A stretch of 51,314 nt of DNA from Polaromonas sp. YR568 (GCA_945860515.1 CAMARI010000002.1:1-51314), one strand, 5' to 3'. Shown: positions 35,593 through 45,185, numbered from the stretch's first letter. Numbers and translations are program-made. Notes: a model not told the origin generated them from the letters alone.

Positions 35593-36266
35593 TTCTTGTC
35601 GCTCTTGGCAGGACCTGCTGTTTTGCGCTGCAGAGCGATTTCATCATTGTCCAGGTAGCGGAATGTCTTGGCCGTCGCATCCATGGTCAATGTGCCCTCT
35701 TTTGCGGGCGTCAAGTTCAGGTTATTGAGCGTCACAATTCTTGAGAGGTTGGCAATGTCAGCTGCGAACGCACCCATGTCGTGATAACGGCCGGTCACCC
35801 GAACAGCGATAGGCAACTCGGCATAGTATTCCTTGACGCTGACCTGCCCGGGTCTGAACAGTTCAAATTGGAGGCTGCGCCCCAAACCGGCCTGATTGAT
35901 GTCGGACAGCAAAGCATCTATTTCAGCTTTGCTGGGCAATTGTTTTTCAATTTGCGTGACGTACTGCTGGACCAGTTCCCGCTGTTTTTTCAACGCCTCC
36001 AAGCTGGCGGCCTGACTTAACTTTTTCGTGAAGTCCTCGCGCAGTTTGGCCTCGGTAGCGCGCTCAGCCGTCAACTCTTCATCAGACGCACTAAGCCACA
36101 CAAACCAGAGACTGGTGATGACAACGGCCGTCACAGCAGCGCACATCAGGTATCGAGGCAATGCTGGCCAGGACGGCGGATCGTTCGGGTTGAGTCCGAC
36201 AAACTGCGCCTTCAAACCTGCTTGCAAAGCAGCGAAATCAACATTGATTTTGGGGATTTTTGCCAT
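35589..36266 (-). CDS. pilO: Type IV pilus inner-membrane protein PilO
   Basis: PilO pairs with PilN in the inner-membrane alignment complex. The 225-residue protein has a cytoplasmic N-terminus (1-40), one membrane helix (about 42-60), a coiled-coil (about 65-110) and a ferredoxin-like C-terminal domain with the conserved GRYHDMGAFAADIANL block. It follows pilN by 11 bases and overlaps pilP by four. Confidence 0.94.
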   Translation of the reverse strand: MAKIPKINVDFAALQAGLKAQFVGLNPNDPPSWPALPRYLMCAAVTAVVITSLWFVWLSASDEELTAERATEAKLREDFTKKLSQAASLEALKKQRELVQQYVTQIEKQLPSKAEIDALLSDINQAGLGRSLQFELFRPGQVSVKEYYAELPIAVRVTGRYHDMGAFAADIANLSRIVTLNNLNLTPAKEGTLTMDATAKTFRYLDNDEIALQRKTAGPAKSDKK

Positions 36267-36277
36267 GAAACTGTGCC

Positions 36278-36940
36278 TCAGATTTTTGCGGCGCTGCTGG
36301 CCGGCTGGGCAGGCTTTTGGGTAGCAGGTGCTGGGGTATCGGCTGGCAATGCAGCGGAGGCGGCTACTTTGGGCTGGTCGCTGGCCCGCTTGAGTGACAC
36401 CCGCATCGAAAAGTTGGATACCCGGCGCTGATCCCGGGCCGTCAAGGCAAGGCTGGAAGCGGTAATTTCAACCAGTTCGGGACGCGTCAGCCAAGGGCTG
36501 TTGTTGGCCAGATTACGAAGCAGTTCAGACACCCGCTCGTTGGATTGCGCAACACCCGTCATCAGCACAACCTGGTTGTCCTGTTTCATGCTGGTGATAT
36601 AGACGCCGTCGGGCAACTGCTTGACCAGCTCGGTTAGCAGGTAAACGGGCAGATTGCGGTTGCCCTGCAGTTCTTCAACCGCGTTTTGCCGGGCACGCAG
36701 AGCCGTGATTTCCTGTTGTAAGCCGGCAATATCCTTGATTTGAGCTTCGAACTTGGTGATTTCTTTTTTAAGCAGGGTATTTTTGTTTTTTTGACCTGAT
36801 ATCTGGGCTTGATACCATGAATAAATACCCCCGCACATCAGACCACCCAGCAGGGCAGCAATACCCAACGTGACAAAAAAGTATTCACGTTTTTGCCTGC
36901 GTGCCGCCTCACGGTGTGGCAATAAATTGATCAAAATCAC
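36278..36940 (-). CDS. pilN: Type IV pilus inner-membrane protein PilN
   Basis: PilN binds PilM through its short cytoplasmic N-terminus INLLPHRE, visible here at residues 4-11. The 220-residue protein has a membrane helix at about 20-42, a coiled-coil (45-85) and a periplasmic domain ending in a Pro/Ala-rich tail. The start chosen is GTG at 36940, seven bases after a GGAGG ribosome site and overlapping the pilM stop by three bases (GTGA). An upstream ATG inside pilM would add ten unlikely residues. Confidence 0.93.
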   Translation of the reverse strand: MILINLLPHREAARRQKREYFFVTLGIAALLGGLMCGGIYSWYQAQISGQKNKNTLLKKEITKFEAQIKDIAGLQQEITALRARQNAVEELQGNRNLPVYLLTELVKQLPDGVYITSMKQDNQVVLMTGVAQSNERVSELLRNLANNSPWLTRPELVEITASSLALTARDQRRVSNFSMRVSLKRASDQPKVAASAALPADTPAPATQKPAQPASSAAKI

Positions 36941-38016
36941 CGAACAAACCTCCGCAAGGCCAAGCCACAAGCGGTCAGATAAGAGGCAACTTCACTCCGC
37001 ATTTTCTTTTCCCGCACATGGCTGCCGACCGTCATCCCCTTAAAGGGGTCTGCTTGCATACAGGCGAAGGTGGTCTGCTCAGTGACGGATTGCGTCAGGC
37101 CGGGCAGCGCTGAAGAACCACCAGCCAGCATGATGTAGTCGACGTTGTTGTGAGGGGTGCTGGTGAAGAAAAACTGAAGCGCGCGTCCGATTTCCTGGGC
37201 CATGCCCTCCACAAAGGGTTTCAAAACACCTGATTCGTACTCTTCAGGCAAGTCCCCGCTGCGTTTTTTGTTTTCTGCTTCTTCTGGCGAAAAGCCATAC
37301 TGACGCACGATCAATTGCGTCAGTTGCGCACCGCCAAACGCCTGGTCACGTTCATACAACACTTCGTCGTTTTTAATAACCTGCATGCTGGTGGTCAGCG
37401 CGCCAACCTCAAACAGTGCCACCAGTGTGTCCAAGCCTTTGTTTGGCAGATTTTCAATCAAGCGGGCAGTCGCCAGGCGCGAGGCGTAGGATTCCACATC
37501 CACCACCATCGGTTTAAGGCCTGCGGCTTCTGCCAAGCCCTGACGGTCCTGAACCTTTTCCTTGCGCGATGCAGCAATCAACACCTCGACGTCTCCCGCA
37601 GAAGTCGCGCTGGGCCCGACCACGCAGAAGTCAAGGCTGACTTCATCCAGCGAAAACGGAATGTACTGGTTGGCCTCCGACTCGACTTGAGACTCCAGCT
37701 CAGCCTCGGTCATGCCGCCAGGCAAGATGATTTTTTTGGTGATCACGGCAGATCCGGGCAAAGCCATGGCGACATGCCTGGTCTTGGTGCCGCTTTTTTT
37801 GATGACCCGGCGAACGGCCTCGGCGACCTCGTCAAACTTTTCGACGTGGCCATCGGTGATCCATCCGCGCTCAAGCGGCTCGATGGCGCAATGGTCGAGC
37901 ACAAGCTTGCCCGTCTTGTCGCGGCTAAGCTCAACCAGTTTGACGCTGGACGAACTGATGTCCAAACCCAACAAAGGAGGGTCCTGACGGTTGAATAAAG
38001 ACCCCAAAAAGATCAA
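36937..38016 (-). CDS. pilM: Type IV pilus assembly ATPase-like protein PilM
   Basis: PilM is a cytoplasmic actin/FtsA-like protein that binds PilN. It shows LLGLDISSSSVKLVEL near the N-terminus (phosphate-1 motif), the FEVGALTTSMQV phosphate-2 region and a C-terminal MLAGGSSALPGL adenosine motif. A TTG at 38016 (reading MIFLGSLFNRQ, 359 residues) has GGGGA five bases upstream and fits the family start. A GTG at 38028 is in frame but lacks a ribosome site. It is the first gene of pilMNOPQ and divergent from the PBP1a gene. Confidence 0.93.
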   Translation of the reverse strand: MIFLGSLFNRQDPPLLGLDISSSSVKLVELSRDKTGKLVLDHCAIEPLERGWITDGHVEKFDEVAEAVRRVIKKSGTKTRHVAMALPGSAVITKKIILPGGMTEAELESQVESEANQYIPFSLDEVSLDFCVVGPSATSAGDVEVLIAASRKEKVQDRQGLAEAAGLKPMVVDVESYASRLATARLIENLPNKGLDTLVALFEVGALTTSMQVIKNDEVLYERDQAFGGAQLTQLIVRQYGFSPEEAENKKRSGDLPEEYESGVLKPFVEGMAQEIGRALQFFFTSTPHNNVDYIMLAGGSSALPGLTQSVTEQTTFACMQADPFKGMTVGSHVREKKMRSEVASYLTACGLALRRFVR

Positions 38017-38128
38017 AGCAGTCCCCACATCATGGCTAAGTTCCAGCGTTGCAACCTGAAAAAATCTATCAATTCAATTATTAACGCAAAAGTCTTGTCG
38101 TCTTGTAACGAGTTGTTTATTTTCTATT

Positions 38129-38154
38129 TTTTAGCGTTTTAAATGTCGCTAAAA
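38129..38154. promoter_or_regulatory. Inverted repeat in the pilM-ponA divergent region
   Basis: TTTTAGCG (38129-38136) and CGCTAAAA (38147-38154) are perfect 8-base arms around a 10-base AT-rich spacer. It lies about 110 bases upstream of pilM and 145 upstream of the PBP1a start, in an AT-rich 280-base divergent region. It could be an operator shared by the two units. No regulator family can be named from it. Confidence 0.35.
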
Positions 38155-38267
38155 GCAGACGTATTGAGGAACCATGGCAAATTATAAGAAAACATGTAAC
38201 TTGATATCACAAGGTAAGAGTCTGTACTTTGTTCGCCTTGCCTAAGCTTTTGTTCACCAGCAGTTTT

Positions 38268-38273
38268 TATAAT
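38268..38273 (+). promoter_or_regulatory. TATAAT -10 box of the PBP1a gene
   Basis: A perfect TATAAT lies 25 bases before the ATG at 38299; no good -35 stands at 17 bases. If it is used, transcription begins near 38280. An in-frame ATG at 38272 would then be untranscribed, which supports 38299 as the true start. Confidence 0.4.
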
Positions 38274-38298
38274 GGGCGGTCAGCTTACGATTGCCCAC

Positions 38299-40734
38299 AT
38301 GTCCCTCCAAACGCCGCCAAATCCATCCCTTGAGTCAACGACAGACAAACGGGCAAGCCCGCCTGGCAATGCGCGTCCGGTCTGGCTTAGGTGGCTGCTC
38401 TCGTTCTTCTTGTGGGGCACCGGGTTGGTTGTGGCCGGTTTTTTGGGCCTGCTGATGGTGATTGCCGTCGCACTGGCCGTGGCTTACCCCAATTTGCCGG
38501 ATATTTCTGACCTGTTGGACTACCGGCCCAAGTTGCCGATGCGGGTTTATTCATCAGACGGCGTGGTGATTGGCGAGTTTGGCGAAGAACGGCGCAGCCT
38601 GACTCCGATCAAGGACATTCCCAAGGTCATGAAAGATGCGGTGCTTGCAATTGAAGATGCGCGGTTTTTCTCGCACGGCGGCGTGGACTATCTGGGCGTG
38701 GTTCGGGCCGGTTTGGCCAATGTGGGCCGAGCCAAAGCTCAGGGCGCTTCCACCATCACCATGCAGGTGGCACGCAATGTGTACCTGTCAGCTGAGAAAA
38801 GCTACACCCGGAAAATTTACGAGATTTTGCTGACCTTCAAACTGGAACACATGCTCACCAAGGACCAGATTTTGGAGATCTACATGAACCAGATTTTCCT
38901 GGGTAACCGGGCTTACGGCTTTGCTGCTGCGTCAGAGGCTTACTTCGGCAAACCGCTCAAGGACATCAGCATTGCCGAGGCGGCCATGCTGGCAGGTCTG
39001 CCCAAGGCCCCATCGTCATTTAACCCGATCGTCAACCCCAAGCGCGCCCGAGCCCGCCAGCTCTACATCATCGAACGCATGGAAGACAACAATTTCATCA
39101 CCAGCGCGCAGGCAACGGCAGCCAAAGCCGAAGAGCTGGTGGTAAAAACCGGGCCGGACGCTGGCCGGGTCCATGCCGAATACGTTGCAGAAACCGTGCG
39201 TCAACTGGTATTTAGCCAGTACAGTGACCAGACCTACACGCGTGGTCTGAACGTGTACACCACGCTAAGCGCCGCCGACCAGACGGCCGCCTACAAGGCG
39301 CTGCGCAAGGGCATCATGGACTACGAGCGCCGGCAGATTTACCGGGGTCCCGAGAAATTTGTGGCCCTTCCACAAGATGCCAAGGAAGCCGAAGACGCGA
39401 TTGAAGAGGCCCTGACAGACAACCCGGACAACGGCGATGTCATGTCGGCAGTGGTGCTGGACGCCAATTCCAAGCGGGTCCTGGCGATGCGGCAAAACAG
39501 TGAAAGTATCGAAATCACGGGTGATGGACTCAAGCCTGCCCAGTCCGGCCTGGCCGACGCGGCTGCACCCAACATCAAGATACGCCGCGGTGCCTTAATT
39601 CGCGTGGCCAAAACACCCAAAGGCAGCTGGGAAATCACCCAGCTGCCTGAGGTTGAAGGCGCATTTATAGCGTTGGACCCCAGGAACGGCGCCATCCGTG
39701 CGCTCGTGGGCGGTTTTGATTTTCAAAAAAACAAGTTCAATCACGTTACCCAGGCTTGGCGGCAGCCAGGCTCCAGCTTCAAGCCATTTATTTATTCAGC
39801 GGCCCTCGAAAAGGGCTTCACGCCCGCCACTGTGATCAACGATGCGCCGCTGTTTTTTGATGCGGGCGTGACCGGCGGCCAACCCTGGGAGCCGAAAAAC
39901 TACGACGGTACGTTTGAAGGCCCGATGAGCGTGCGCACGGCCCTTAAGAAGTCAAAAAACATGATTTCCATTCGTATCCTGCAGTCCATCGGCGCGTCTT
40001 ACGGCCAGGATTGGCTCACGCGCTTTGGTTTTGAAGCTGAAAAACACCCCGCTTATTTAACGATGGCGCTGGGCGCAGGATCGGTCACACCCATTCAGAT
40101 GGCCACCGCCTATTCGGTCTTTGCCAATGGCGGCTACCGCATCAACCCCTACCTGATCACCAAAATCACCGATCAAAAAGGCAAGGTACTGGTCGAGACC
40201 AGAGCCCCGGTGCTGGACGAATCAGCGCGCGGCATTGATGCGCGCAATGCTTTCATCATGTCCAGCCTGTTGCAGGAAGTGGCTCGCTCTGGCACGGCAG
40301 CCAAGGCGCAAGCCACCTTAAAGCGCACCGATCTGTACGGCAAAACCGGCACCACCAACGACTCGATAGACACCTGGTTTGTAGGCTACCAGCCCACGCT
40401 GACAGCCGCCGTGTGGATGGGTTACGACACCCCGAAGAAACTGGGCGACCGCGAAACCGGTGGCGGCCTGAGCCTTCCTATCTGGATAGATTTCATGGGA
40501 CATGCCTTGAAAAATGTGCCTGTCACCGAGCTGCCTGTACCCGAGGGCGTGGTGAACCAGGGCGGCGAGTGGTACTACGACGAATATGCCAAAGGGGCGG
40601 GTGTCAGCAGCTTGGGCATGTCCAGCGGCGCACCTGCGCCAGATAGTGGCGGGTCACCATCGCCCGGCACGCCCATCTCAGTGTTGCCGCCCGCTGATGA
40701 AAAAAAACGAATTCTTGATCTTTTCAAAAACTGA
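38299..40734 (+). CDS. mrcA: Penicillin-binding protein 1A (bifunctional transglycosylase/transpeptidase)
   Basis: This class A PBP builds and cross-links peptidoglycan. The 811-residue protein has a short cytoplasmic tail, one membrane helix (about residues 36-62) and a GT51 domain with catalytic Glu119 ([14 protein letters not shown]) and [13 protein letters not shown]. An OB-like insert follows, then the transpeptidase domain with Ser492 (SSFK), the SKN motif in KKSKNMIS, and Lys682 (KTGT). A Pro/Ser-rich tail ends the protein. The start at 38299 ([10 protein letters not shown]) is preferred to 38272. It is divergent from pilMNOPQ, the standard neighbour in proteobacteria. Its 3' end overlaps cyaY by 11 bases, tail to tail. 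Confidence 0.96.
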   Translation: MSLQTPPNPSLESTTDKRASPPGNARPVWLRWLLSFFLWGTGLVVAGFLGLLMVIAVALAVAYPNLPDISDLLDYRPKLPMRVYSSDGVVIGEFGEERRSLTPIKDIPKVMKDAVLAIEDARFFSHGGVDYLGVVRAGLANVGRAKAQGASTITMQVARNVYLSAEKSYTRKIYEILLTFKLEHMLTKDQILEIYMNQIFLGNRAYGFAAASEAYFGKPLKDISIAEAAMLAGLPKAPSSFNPIVNPKRARARQLYIIERMEDNNFITSAQATAAKAEELVVKTGPDAGRVHAEYVAETVRQLVFSQYSDQTYTRGLNVYTTLSAADQTAAYKALRKGIMDYERRQIYRGPEKFVALPQDAKEAEDAIEEALTDNPDNGDVMSAVVLDANSKRVLAMRQNSESIEITGDGLKPAQSGLADAAAPNIKIRRGALIRVAKTPKGSWEITQLPEVEGAFIALDPRNGAIRALVGGFDFQKNKFNHVTQAWRQPGSSFKPFIYSAALEKGFTPATVINDAPLFFDAGVTGGQPWEPKNYDGTFEGPMSVRTALKKSKNMISIRILQSIGASYGQDWLTRFGFEAEKHPAYLTMALGAGSVTPIQMATAYSVFANGGYRINPYLITKITDQKGKVLVETRAPVLDESARGIDARNAFIMSSLLQEVARSGTAAKAQATLKRTDLYGKTGTTNDSIDTWFVGYQPTLTAAVWMGYDTPKKLGDRETGGGLSLPIWIDFMGHALKNVPVTELPVPEGVVNQGGEWYYDEYAKGAGVSSLGMSSGAPAPDSGGSPSPGTPISVLPPADEKKRILDLFKN

Positions 40735-41053
40735 AAACGACAGCCTGGCCTGATTGCTCGCTGGCGTACTTTGTCAGCGCCGCAAAAAATTCGTCCCCGC
40801 TTTTGGTGTCCAGCCACAAGCCGCTATTAAATTTGTAGTGAAAGCCCCCAGACCTGGCGGCTAACCAGATTTCCTGCAAGGGTTTTTGCAGATTGATGAT
40901 GATCTGGCTGCGGTTGGCAAACGTCAGCGTGATCATGCCGCCGGTGCGCTGGTTGTCGATATCGGCATCAGTGGCGTCATTGATGTGGTCGCAGGCCAGC
41001 TCAATGGCGGCCAGGGCCTTCTCGGCGTGGTTCAAATAATCAAGGTCGGTCAT
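40724..41053 (-). CDS. cyaY: Iron donor protein CyaY (bacterial frataxin)
   Basis: CyaY binds iron on an acidic ridge and regulates iron-sulfur assembly through IscS. The 109-residue protein starts [14 protein letters not shown] and has the acidic helix with [14 protein letters not shown], then [17 protein letters not shown] and [13 protein letters not shown], the frataxin sheet. The ATG at 41053 gives the family length. It converges with and overlaps the PBP1a gene by 11 bases, and is divergent from lptM with only nine bases between start codons. Confidence 0.93.
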   Translation of the reverse strand: MTDLDYLNHAEKALAAIELACDHINDATDADIDNQRTGGMITLTFANRSQIIINLQKPLQEIWLAARSGGFHYKFNSGLWLDTKSGDEFFAALTKYASEQSGQAVVFSF

Positions 41054-41062
41054 TACAATCTG

Positions 41063-41245
41063 ATGATGTTTTATCTGCATCGAATCATAACGGTCATGCT
41101 TTGGGCCATCCTGTGCGCATGCGCCCTGTCCGCTTGCGGTCAAAAAGGCCCCCTGTTTTTAGCCCCACAAAGCGTGCCTTACACCCTGTTCTCCAATACC
41201 GGTGGCGTAGCGCCACCCGCTGCACCTGCGTCATCCGCCAAATGA
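41063..41245 (+). CDS. lptM: Small lipoprotein LptM (YifL family)
   Basis: LptM is a short outer-membrane lipoprotein that helps the LPS translocon LptD mature. The 60-residue protein has a signal peptide and the lipobox [11 protein letters not shown], whose CGxKGPL run is the family hallmark, then a Pro/Ala-rich tail. Either of two adjacent ATGs (41063, 41066) may start it. Its stop overlaps the lysA start (ATGA). The lptM-lysA pair beside cyaY is a conserved arrangement in proteobacteria. Confidence 0.85.
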   Translation: MMFYLHRIITVMLWAILCACALSACGQKGPLFLAPQSVPYTLFSNTGGVAPPAAPASSAK

Positions 41246-42540
41246 GCCCTATTTCCCGACTTCCAAGTGTCCCCGGCCACCCTTTCATTGCCTACCAAGG
41301 CGATGCGCTGCAAGTCGAAGGTGTGCCGTTAAGCCGTCTGGCGCAAGCCCACGGCACACCTTTGTTTGTCTATTCCAAAGCTGCCATGCTGGACGCTCTT
41401 GGCGCTTACCAGCGCGGCTTTGCGGGCCGCCATGCGCAGATTTGCTATGCCATGAAGGCCAACTCATCACTGGGCGTGCTCCAGGTATTTGCCCAGGCAG
41501 GCTGCGGCTTTGACATTGTCTCCGGCGGTGAGCTTGAGCGTGTTGTGGCGGCAGGCGGCGATGCTGCCAAGGTGATTTTTTCAGGCGTGGGAAAAAGCCG
41601 CGCCGAGATGGCCCAAGCCCTGAGCGCAGGCATTGGCTGCTTCAATGTTGAAAGCGAAACCGAGCTGGACGTGTTGTCTGCCGTCGCACTTGGCATGGGC
41701 TTGACCGCCCCGGTCAGCATTCGCGTCAACCCTAACGTAGACCCAAAAACGCATCCGTATATTTCTACCGGCCTGAAAGGCAACAAGTTTGGCGTCGCCC
41801 ACGAAGACGCTTTGCGCATTTACCAGCATGCGGCTTCGCTCAAGGGATTGCGCGTCATTGGCATTGACTGCCACATTGGCTCACAAATCACCACCACCGA
41901 GCCCTATCTGGATGCGATGGACAGAGTGCTGGAACTTATAACCAGCATTGAAGCTGCGGGCATACCAATTGCGCACATTGATTTTGGCGGCGGGCTTGGC
42001 ATTGACTACGGTAATGACGAAAAAGGCGCTACGCCGCCGCAAGCCGATGCGCTGTGGCAGCAACTGCTGGCCAAGATTGACGCTAAAGGTTTTGCCCACA
42101 AAAAGCTGATGATTGAACCCGGCCGCTCTCTGGTGGGCAATGCAGGCGTTTGCGTCACTGAAGTGCTGTATCTCAAGCCCGGCGAGCAAAAAAACTTTTG
42201 CATCATTGACGCCGCCATGAACGACCTGCCCCGTCCAGCCATGTACCAGGCTTTTCACGCCATCGTGCCCTTGTCCATCACGGCCAAACCGCAGGCGACC
42301 TACGACGTGGTCGGTCCGGTGTGTGAAAGCGGCGACTGGATTGGCCGTGACCGCGCACTCAATGTGGCTGCAGGCGACTTCATGGCCGTTTTGTCAGCAG
42401 GCGCGTACTGCATGAGCATGGCCAGTAACTACAACACCCGCGGCCGTGCGGCAGAAGTGCTGGTCGATGGCGACACCGCCCATGTGATTCGCCAACGAGA
42501 AACCGCGCAAGACCAGATGCGCGGCGAACAACTGGTGTGA
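41242..42540 (+). CDS. lysA: Diaminopimelate decarboxylase LysA
   Basis: LysA decarboxylates meso-diaminopimelate to lysine with PLP. The 432-residue fold-type III enzyme has the PLP lysine at position 72 (CYAMKANSSLG), HIGSQI and GGGLGIDY for cofactor and substrate binding, EPGRSLVGNAG, and the C-terminal CESGDWIGRDR with the active-site Cys. The ATG at 41242 overlaps the lptM stop; the longer open frame upstream lies across lptM. Confidence 0.96.
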   Translation: MSPISRLPSVPGHPFIAYQGDALQVEGVPLSRLAQAHGTPLFVYSKAAMLDALGAYQRGFAGRHAQICYAMKANSSLGVLQVFAQAGCGFDIVSGGELERVVAAGGDAAKVIFSGVGKSRAEMAQALSAGIGCFNVESETELDVLSAVALGMGLTAPVSIRVNPNVDPKTHPYISTGLKGNKFGVAHEDALRIYQHAASLKGLRVIGIDCHIGSQITTTEPYLDAMDRVLELITSIEAAGIPIAHIDFGGGLGIDYGNDEKGATPPQADALWQQLLAKIDAKGFAHKKLMIEPGRSLVGNAGVCVTEVLYLKPGEQKNFCIIDAAMNDLPRPAMYQAFHAIVPLSITAKPQATYDVVGPVCESGDWIGRDRALNVAAGDFMAVLSAGAYCMSMASNYNTRGRAAEVLVDGDTAHVIRQRETAQDQMRGEQLV

Positions 42541-42552
42541 AGCACTCTAGCC

Positions 42553-42600
42553 GCTATTGATTAAATAGCTGCTTGTCCTCATATCTTTTGGCCTGCAGCC
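42553..42600 (+). repeat. AT-rich gene-end element, copy ii
   Basis: The core GCTATTGATTAAATAGC (42553-42569) is followed by TGCTTGTCCTC and TTTTGGCCTGCAGCC. It lies between the convergent lysA and msrQ ends. The last codons and TAG stop of msrQ (KQLFNQ) are written in the repeat, so the insertion has set the C-terminus of MsrQ. Copy iii at 46914 aligns with it over almost the full length. Confidence 0.65.
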
Positions 42601-43198
42601 TTTTTTTGACCCAATACTGGCGCATGCGCCAGCCCAGCAGCACGGCGATGATGGCAGCGTACACAAACACTTCGGCAAAGTCGTTTTTGCCAGCCCGCAT
42701 CCAGAAAAAGTGCAGCAGCCCCAAGCCGGAAATCAGGTACACCAGCTGGTGCAGCAGTTGCCAGCGCTTGGCACCCATGGCCTTGATGGCGGCGTTAAAT
42801 GACGTGGCAGCCAGCGGCGTGAGCAGCACAAAGCTCGCAAAACCGACCAGAATGAAGGGGCGCTTGGCGATGTCTTTGGCAATGTCGGCCAGGTCAAAAC
42901 CCATGTCAAACCAGCTGTAGCTGAGCAGGTGCAGTACCACATAAAAGTAAACGAAAAGCCCCAACATGCGGCGCAGCCTGGCCAGGGCGGGCCAGTTGGC
43001 AAGGGTGCGCAGCGGGGTGACTGCCAGCACCATGCAGACAAAGCGCAGCGTCCAGTCACCGGTGGCGCGAATCAAATACTCCTGCGGGTTGGCCCCCGCG
43101 CCGTTGCTGGCAACACGGTAAACCAGCCAGATGATGGGCAGCAAGCACAGCAAAAAAAGCAGCGGCTTGACGGTCGGGCGCATCAGAAGCTTGTTCAT
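42554..43198 (-). CDS. msrQ: MsrQ, heme-binding membrane subunit of the MsrPQ system
   Basis: MsrQ passes electrons from the quinone pool or flavin reductase to periplasmic MsrP. The 214-residue protein has about six hydrophobic helices. Conserved His residues are in VVLHLLSYSW, LLHQLVYLISGLGLLHFFW, and the loop between them, as expected for heme b. The ATG at 43198 (MNKLLMRPTVKPL) is the family start. It follows msrP by 29 bases. The C-terminal codons and stop lie in an AT-rich repeat. Confidence 0.92.
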   Translation of the reverse strand: MNKLLMRPTVKPLLFLLCLLPIIWLVYRVASNGAGANPQEYLIRATGDWTLRFVCMVLAVTPLRTLANWPALARLRRMLGLFVYFYVVLHLLSYSWFDMGFDLADIAKDIAKRPFILVGFASFVLLTPLAATSFNAAIKAMGAKRWQLLHQLVYLISGLGLLHFFWMRAGKNDFAEVFVYAAIIAVLLGWRMRQYWVKKRLQAKRYEDKQLFNQ

Positions 43199-43227
43199 GC
43201 TCAAGGCCGCCGGAAAAGCCGACAAGG

Positions 43228-44238
43228 TCAGAAATTCTTTTTCAGGTCCATGCCCGCATACAACTGGCCAACCTGCGCTTCGTAGCCGTTGAACATCAGC
43301 GTTTTGCGCTTTTTGGCAAACAGGCCGTCTTCGCCAATACGGCGCTCGGTGGCCTGGCTCCAGCGCGGGTGATCGACGTTCGGGTTGACGTTGGAGTAAA
43401 AGCCATATTCGCTGGCAGCAGCCTTGTTCCACGCAGTTTTAGGCTCTTTGTCGGTAAAGCGGATTTTGACAATGCTCTTGCCGCTTTTAAAACCGTATTT
43501 CCATGGCAACACCATGCGCACCGGTGCACCGCTCTGGTTGGGCAGCACCTCCCCGTACATGCCAAACGACAGCAGCGCCAGCGGGTGCATGGCTTCGTCC
43601 ATTCGCAGCGCTTCCACATACGGCCATTCCAGTACGCGGGAGCCAACAAACGGCATGGTTTTCGGGTCTGCGAGGGTGACAAACTCCACATATTTAGCGC
43701 TGCCCAAGGGCTCGACTTTTTTGATCAGCTCTGACAATGAATAACCCACCCAAGGGATCACCATCGACCAGCCTTCAACGCAGCGCAGGCGGTAAATGCG
43801 CTCTTCCTGCGGCGCCAGCTTGAGCAGGTCTTCAAGCGTGTAGCTTTTGGGTTGCTTGACCAGACCTTCAATGGCGACGCTCCACGGTTGGGTCACCAGT
43901 GTGTGGGCGTTTTTGCTGGGGTCGGCCTTGTCGGTGCCAAATTCATAAAAGTTGTTGTAGCTGGCCGCATCTTTGTAATCGGTGATTTTTTCCATTGTCA
44001 CGGCGCCCGCCACGGCTGACTTGCCACCCACCAGTGCAGCCAGTTTGCCAGGCTTGGCAACATTGGCGACAGAGCTTTGAGCCATCGCCTGACGAGCAGC
44101 CCAGCTCGCCAATGCCGCACCGGCTGCGCCTTTGGCCATGAGTTTCATCAAGTCGCGGCGACCCTGGTAGGTGCTGGGCGACGTGATTTCACTGGCTACC
44201 GTGTGGTTAAAGCCGTTGGCATTGTTCTTGATAAGCAT
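43228..44238 (-). CDS. msrP: MsrP, periplasmic methionine sulfoxide reductase (molybdoprotein)
   Basis: MsrP repairs oxidised methionine in envelope proteins using a molybdenum cofactor. The 336-residue protein has a twin-arginine leader with [12 protein letters not shown] (26-37), a hydrophobic stretch, and cleavage near AMAQS. The Mo-ligand Cys is in [34 protein letters not shown] is the other family block. It should be exported by the TatABC proteins encoded at the left end of the window. Two 15-base direct repeats upstream may be regulator sites. Confidence 0.95.
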   Translation of the reverse strand: MLIKNNANGFNHTVASEITSPSTYQGRRDLMKLMAKGAAGAALASWAARQAMAQSSVANVAKPGKLAALVGGKSAVAGAVTMEKITDYKDAASYNNFYEFGTDKADPSKNAHTLVTQPWSVAIEGLVKQPKSYTLEDLLKLAPQEERIYRLRCVEGWSMVIPWVGYSLSELIKKVEPLGSAKYVEFVTLADPKTMPFVGSRVLEWPYVEALRMDEAMHPLALLSFGMYGEVLPNQSGAPVRMVLPWKYGFKSGKSIVKIRFTDKEPKTAWNKAAASEYGFYSNVNPNVDHPRWSQATERRIGEDGLFAKKRKTLMFNGYEAQVGQLYAGMDLKKNF

Positions 44239-44278
44239 GGGGTTCTTTCAGTTGTGGCCCATCGGCCAGGTTGTCTGT

Positions 44279-44323
44279 TGGTCAGGATACACGGCTAACT
44301 TTTACACAGCTAACGCTTACACG
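44279..44323 (-). promoter_or_regulatory. 15-base direct repeats upstream of msrP
   Basis: GCTAACTTTTACACA (44294-44308) and GCTAACGCTTACACG (44309-44323) stand head to tail. A third, weaker copy ending ATACACG (44279-44293) keeps the same 15-base phase. They begin about 40 bases upstream of the msrP ATG. Phased direct repeats of this kind suit a dimeric response regulator; in E. coli msrPQ is controlled by HprSR. No regulator gene is in the window. Confidence 0.4.
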
Positions 44324-44341
44324 GATTGCCCGGTAAGGCAT

Positions 44342-44372
44342 AAAAAAAGCGAACCTTTTTGCAAAGGTTCGC
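44342..44372 (-). terminator. Intrinsic terminator of the cytochrome c gene
   Basis: A perfect 10-base stem GCGAACCTTT/AAAGGTTCGC with a four-base loop (TTGC) is followed on the minus strand by seven T. It lies 54 bases after the cytochrome stop codon, and isolates it from msrP. Confidence 0.85.
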
Positions 44373-44425
44373 TGGTATGGAGTGCTTTCAAAGCCAAGGG
44401 TTCAATCCTTGTCTTTGTGATGCGC

Positions 44426-45079
44426 TTAACGCAGACCAGCAACGTAGTCCGCCAGCGCCTTGATCTCACGATCATTCAGCTTGGCCGCGTTCTGGGTCAT
44501 TTGAAGGTTGTTTTTACGAACGCCATCACGGAAATAGGTCAACTGAGCGGCCGTGTATTCGGCGTGCTGGCCCGACAGACGCGGGTACTGGGCCGGTATG
44601 CCAGCGCCGTTCGGGCTGTGGCAGCCTGCGCAGGCAGCGATCTGACGCTCCTGAATGCCGCCGCGGTAAATGCGCTCACCCAGGGCGGCCATGTCTTTGT
44701 CGGTCGCAGTCCCCGGCTTTGCTTTGTTCGTGGTGACCCAAAAGGAGATGTTCTTCATGTCTTCTTCAGACAATGCAGTTGCGAAACCGACCATGATCGC
44801 ATTAGCGCGTTTGCCCGATTTGTATTCTTGCAACTGCTTGACGAGGTATTCAGGGTGTTGTTGCGCAAGCTTGGGGTAAGCAGGCGTGCCTGAATTGCCA
44901 TCGACGCCATGACAGGCGGCGCAAACAGCAAAACTGGCTTGCCCCTTGGCCACATCGGGCTTGTAGGCTGCAGGTTTAGCGGCTTTTGCAGGTTCTGGCT
45001 TGGCATCGCCAGCGGCAAAAGAGATGGCGCAGGACAGGGCCAATACGGCGCTGATGAGGGAGGTGGCAAACAGCTTCAT
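44426..45079 (-). CDS. Di-heme cytochrome c4
   Basis: Cytochromes c4 carry electrons in the periplasm, usually towards cbb3-type oxidases. The 217-residue protein has a signal peptide (1-23), an Ala/Lys/Pro-rich linker, and two heme sites: C53-A-A-C56-H57 and C150-A-G-C153-H154. Axial methionines are available in NAIMVGFA and in NNLQMTQNA. Two similar c-type domains of about 90 residues define c4. It is monocistronic with its own terminator and is divergent from engB. Confidence 0.9.
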   Translation of the reverse strand: MKLFATSLISAVLALSCAISFAAGDAKPEPAKAAKPAAYKPDVAKGQASFAVCAACHGVDGNSGTPAYPKLAQQHPEYLVKQLQEYKSGKRANAIMVGFATALSEEDMKNISFWVTTNKAKPGTATDKDMAALGERIYRGGIQERQIAACAGCHSPNGAGIPAQYPRLSGQHAEYTAAQLTYFRDGVRKNNLQMTQNAAKLNDREIKALADYVAGLR

Positions 45080-45185
45080 GTCGTGGGATGCTTTAATGGT
45101 TGTCGCAAGTTCAATAGCCCTTGATTTTACAATGGGTTAACGGCACGTATCTCAATCGGGTATTGAAGCCCCGCACCAACACACC

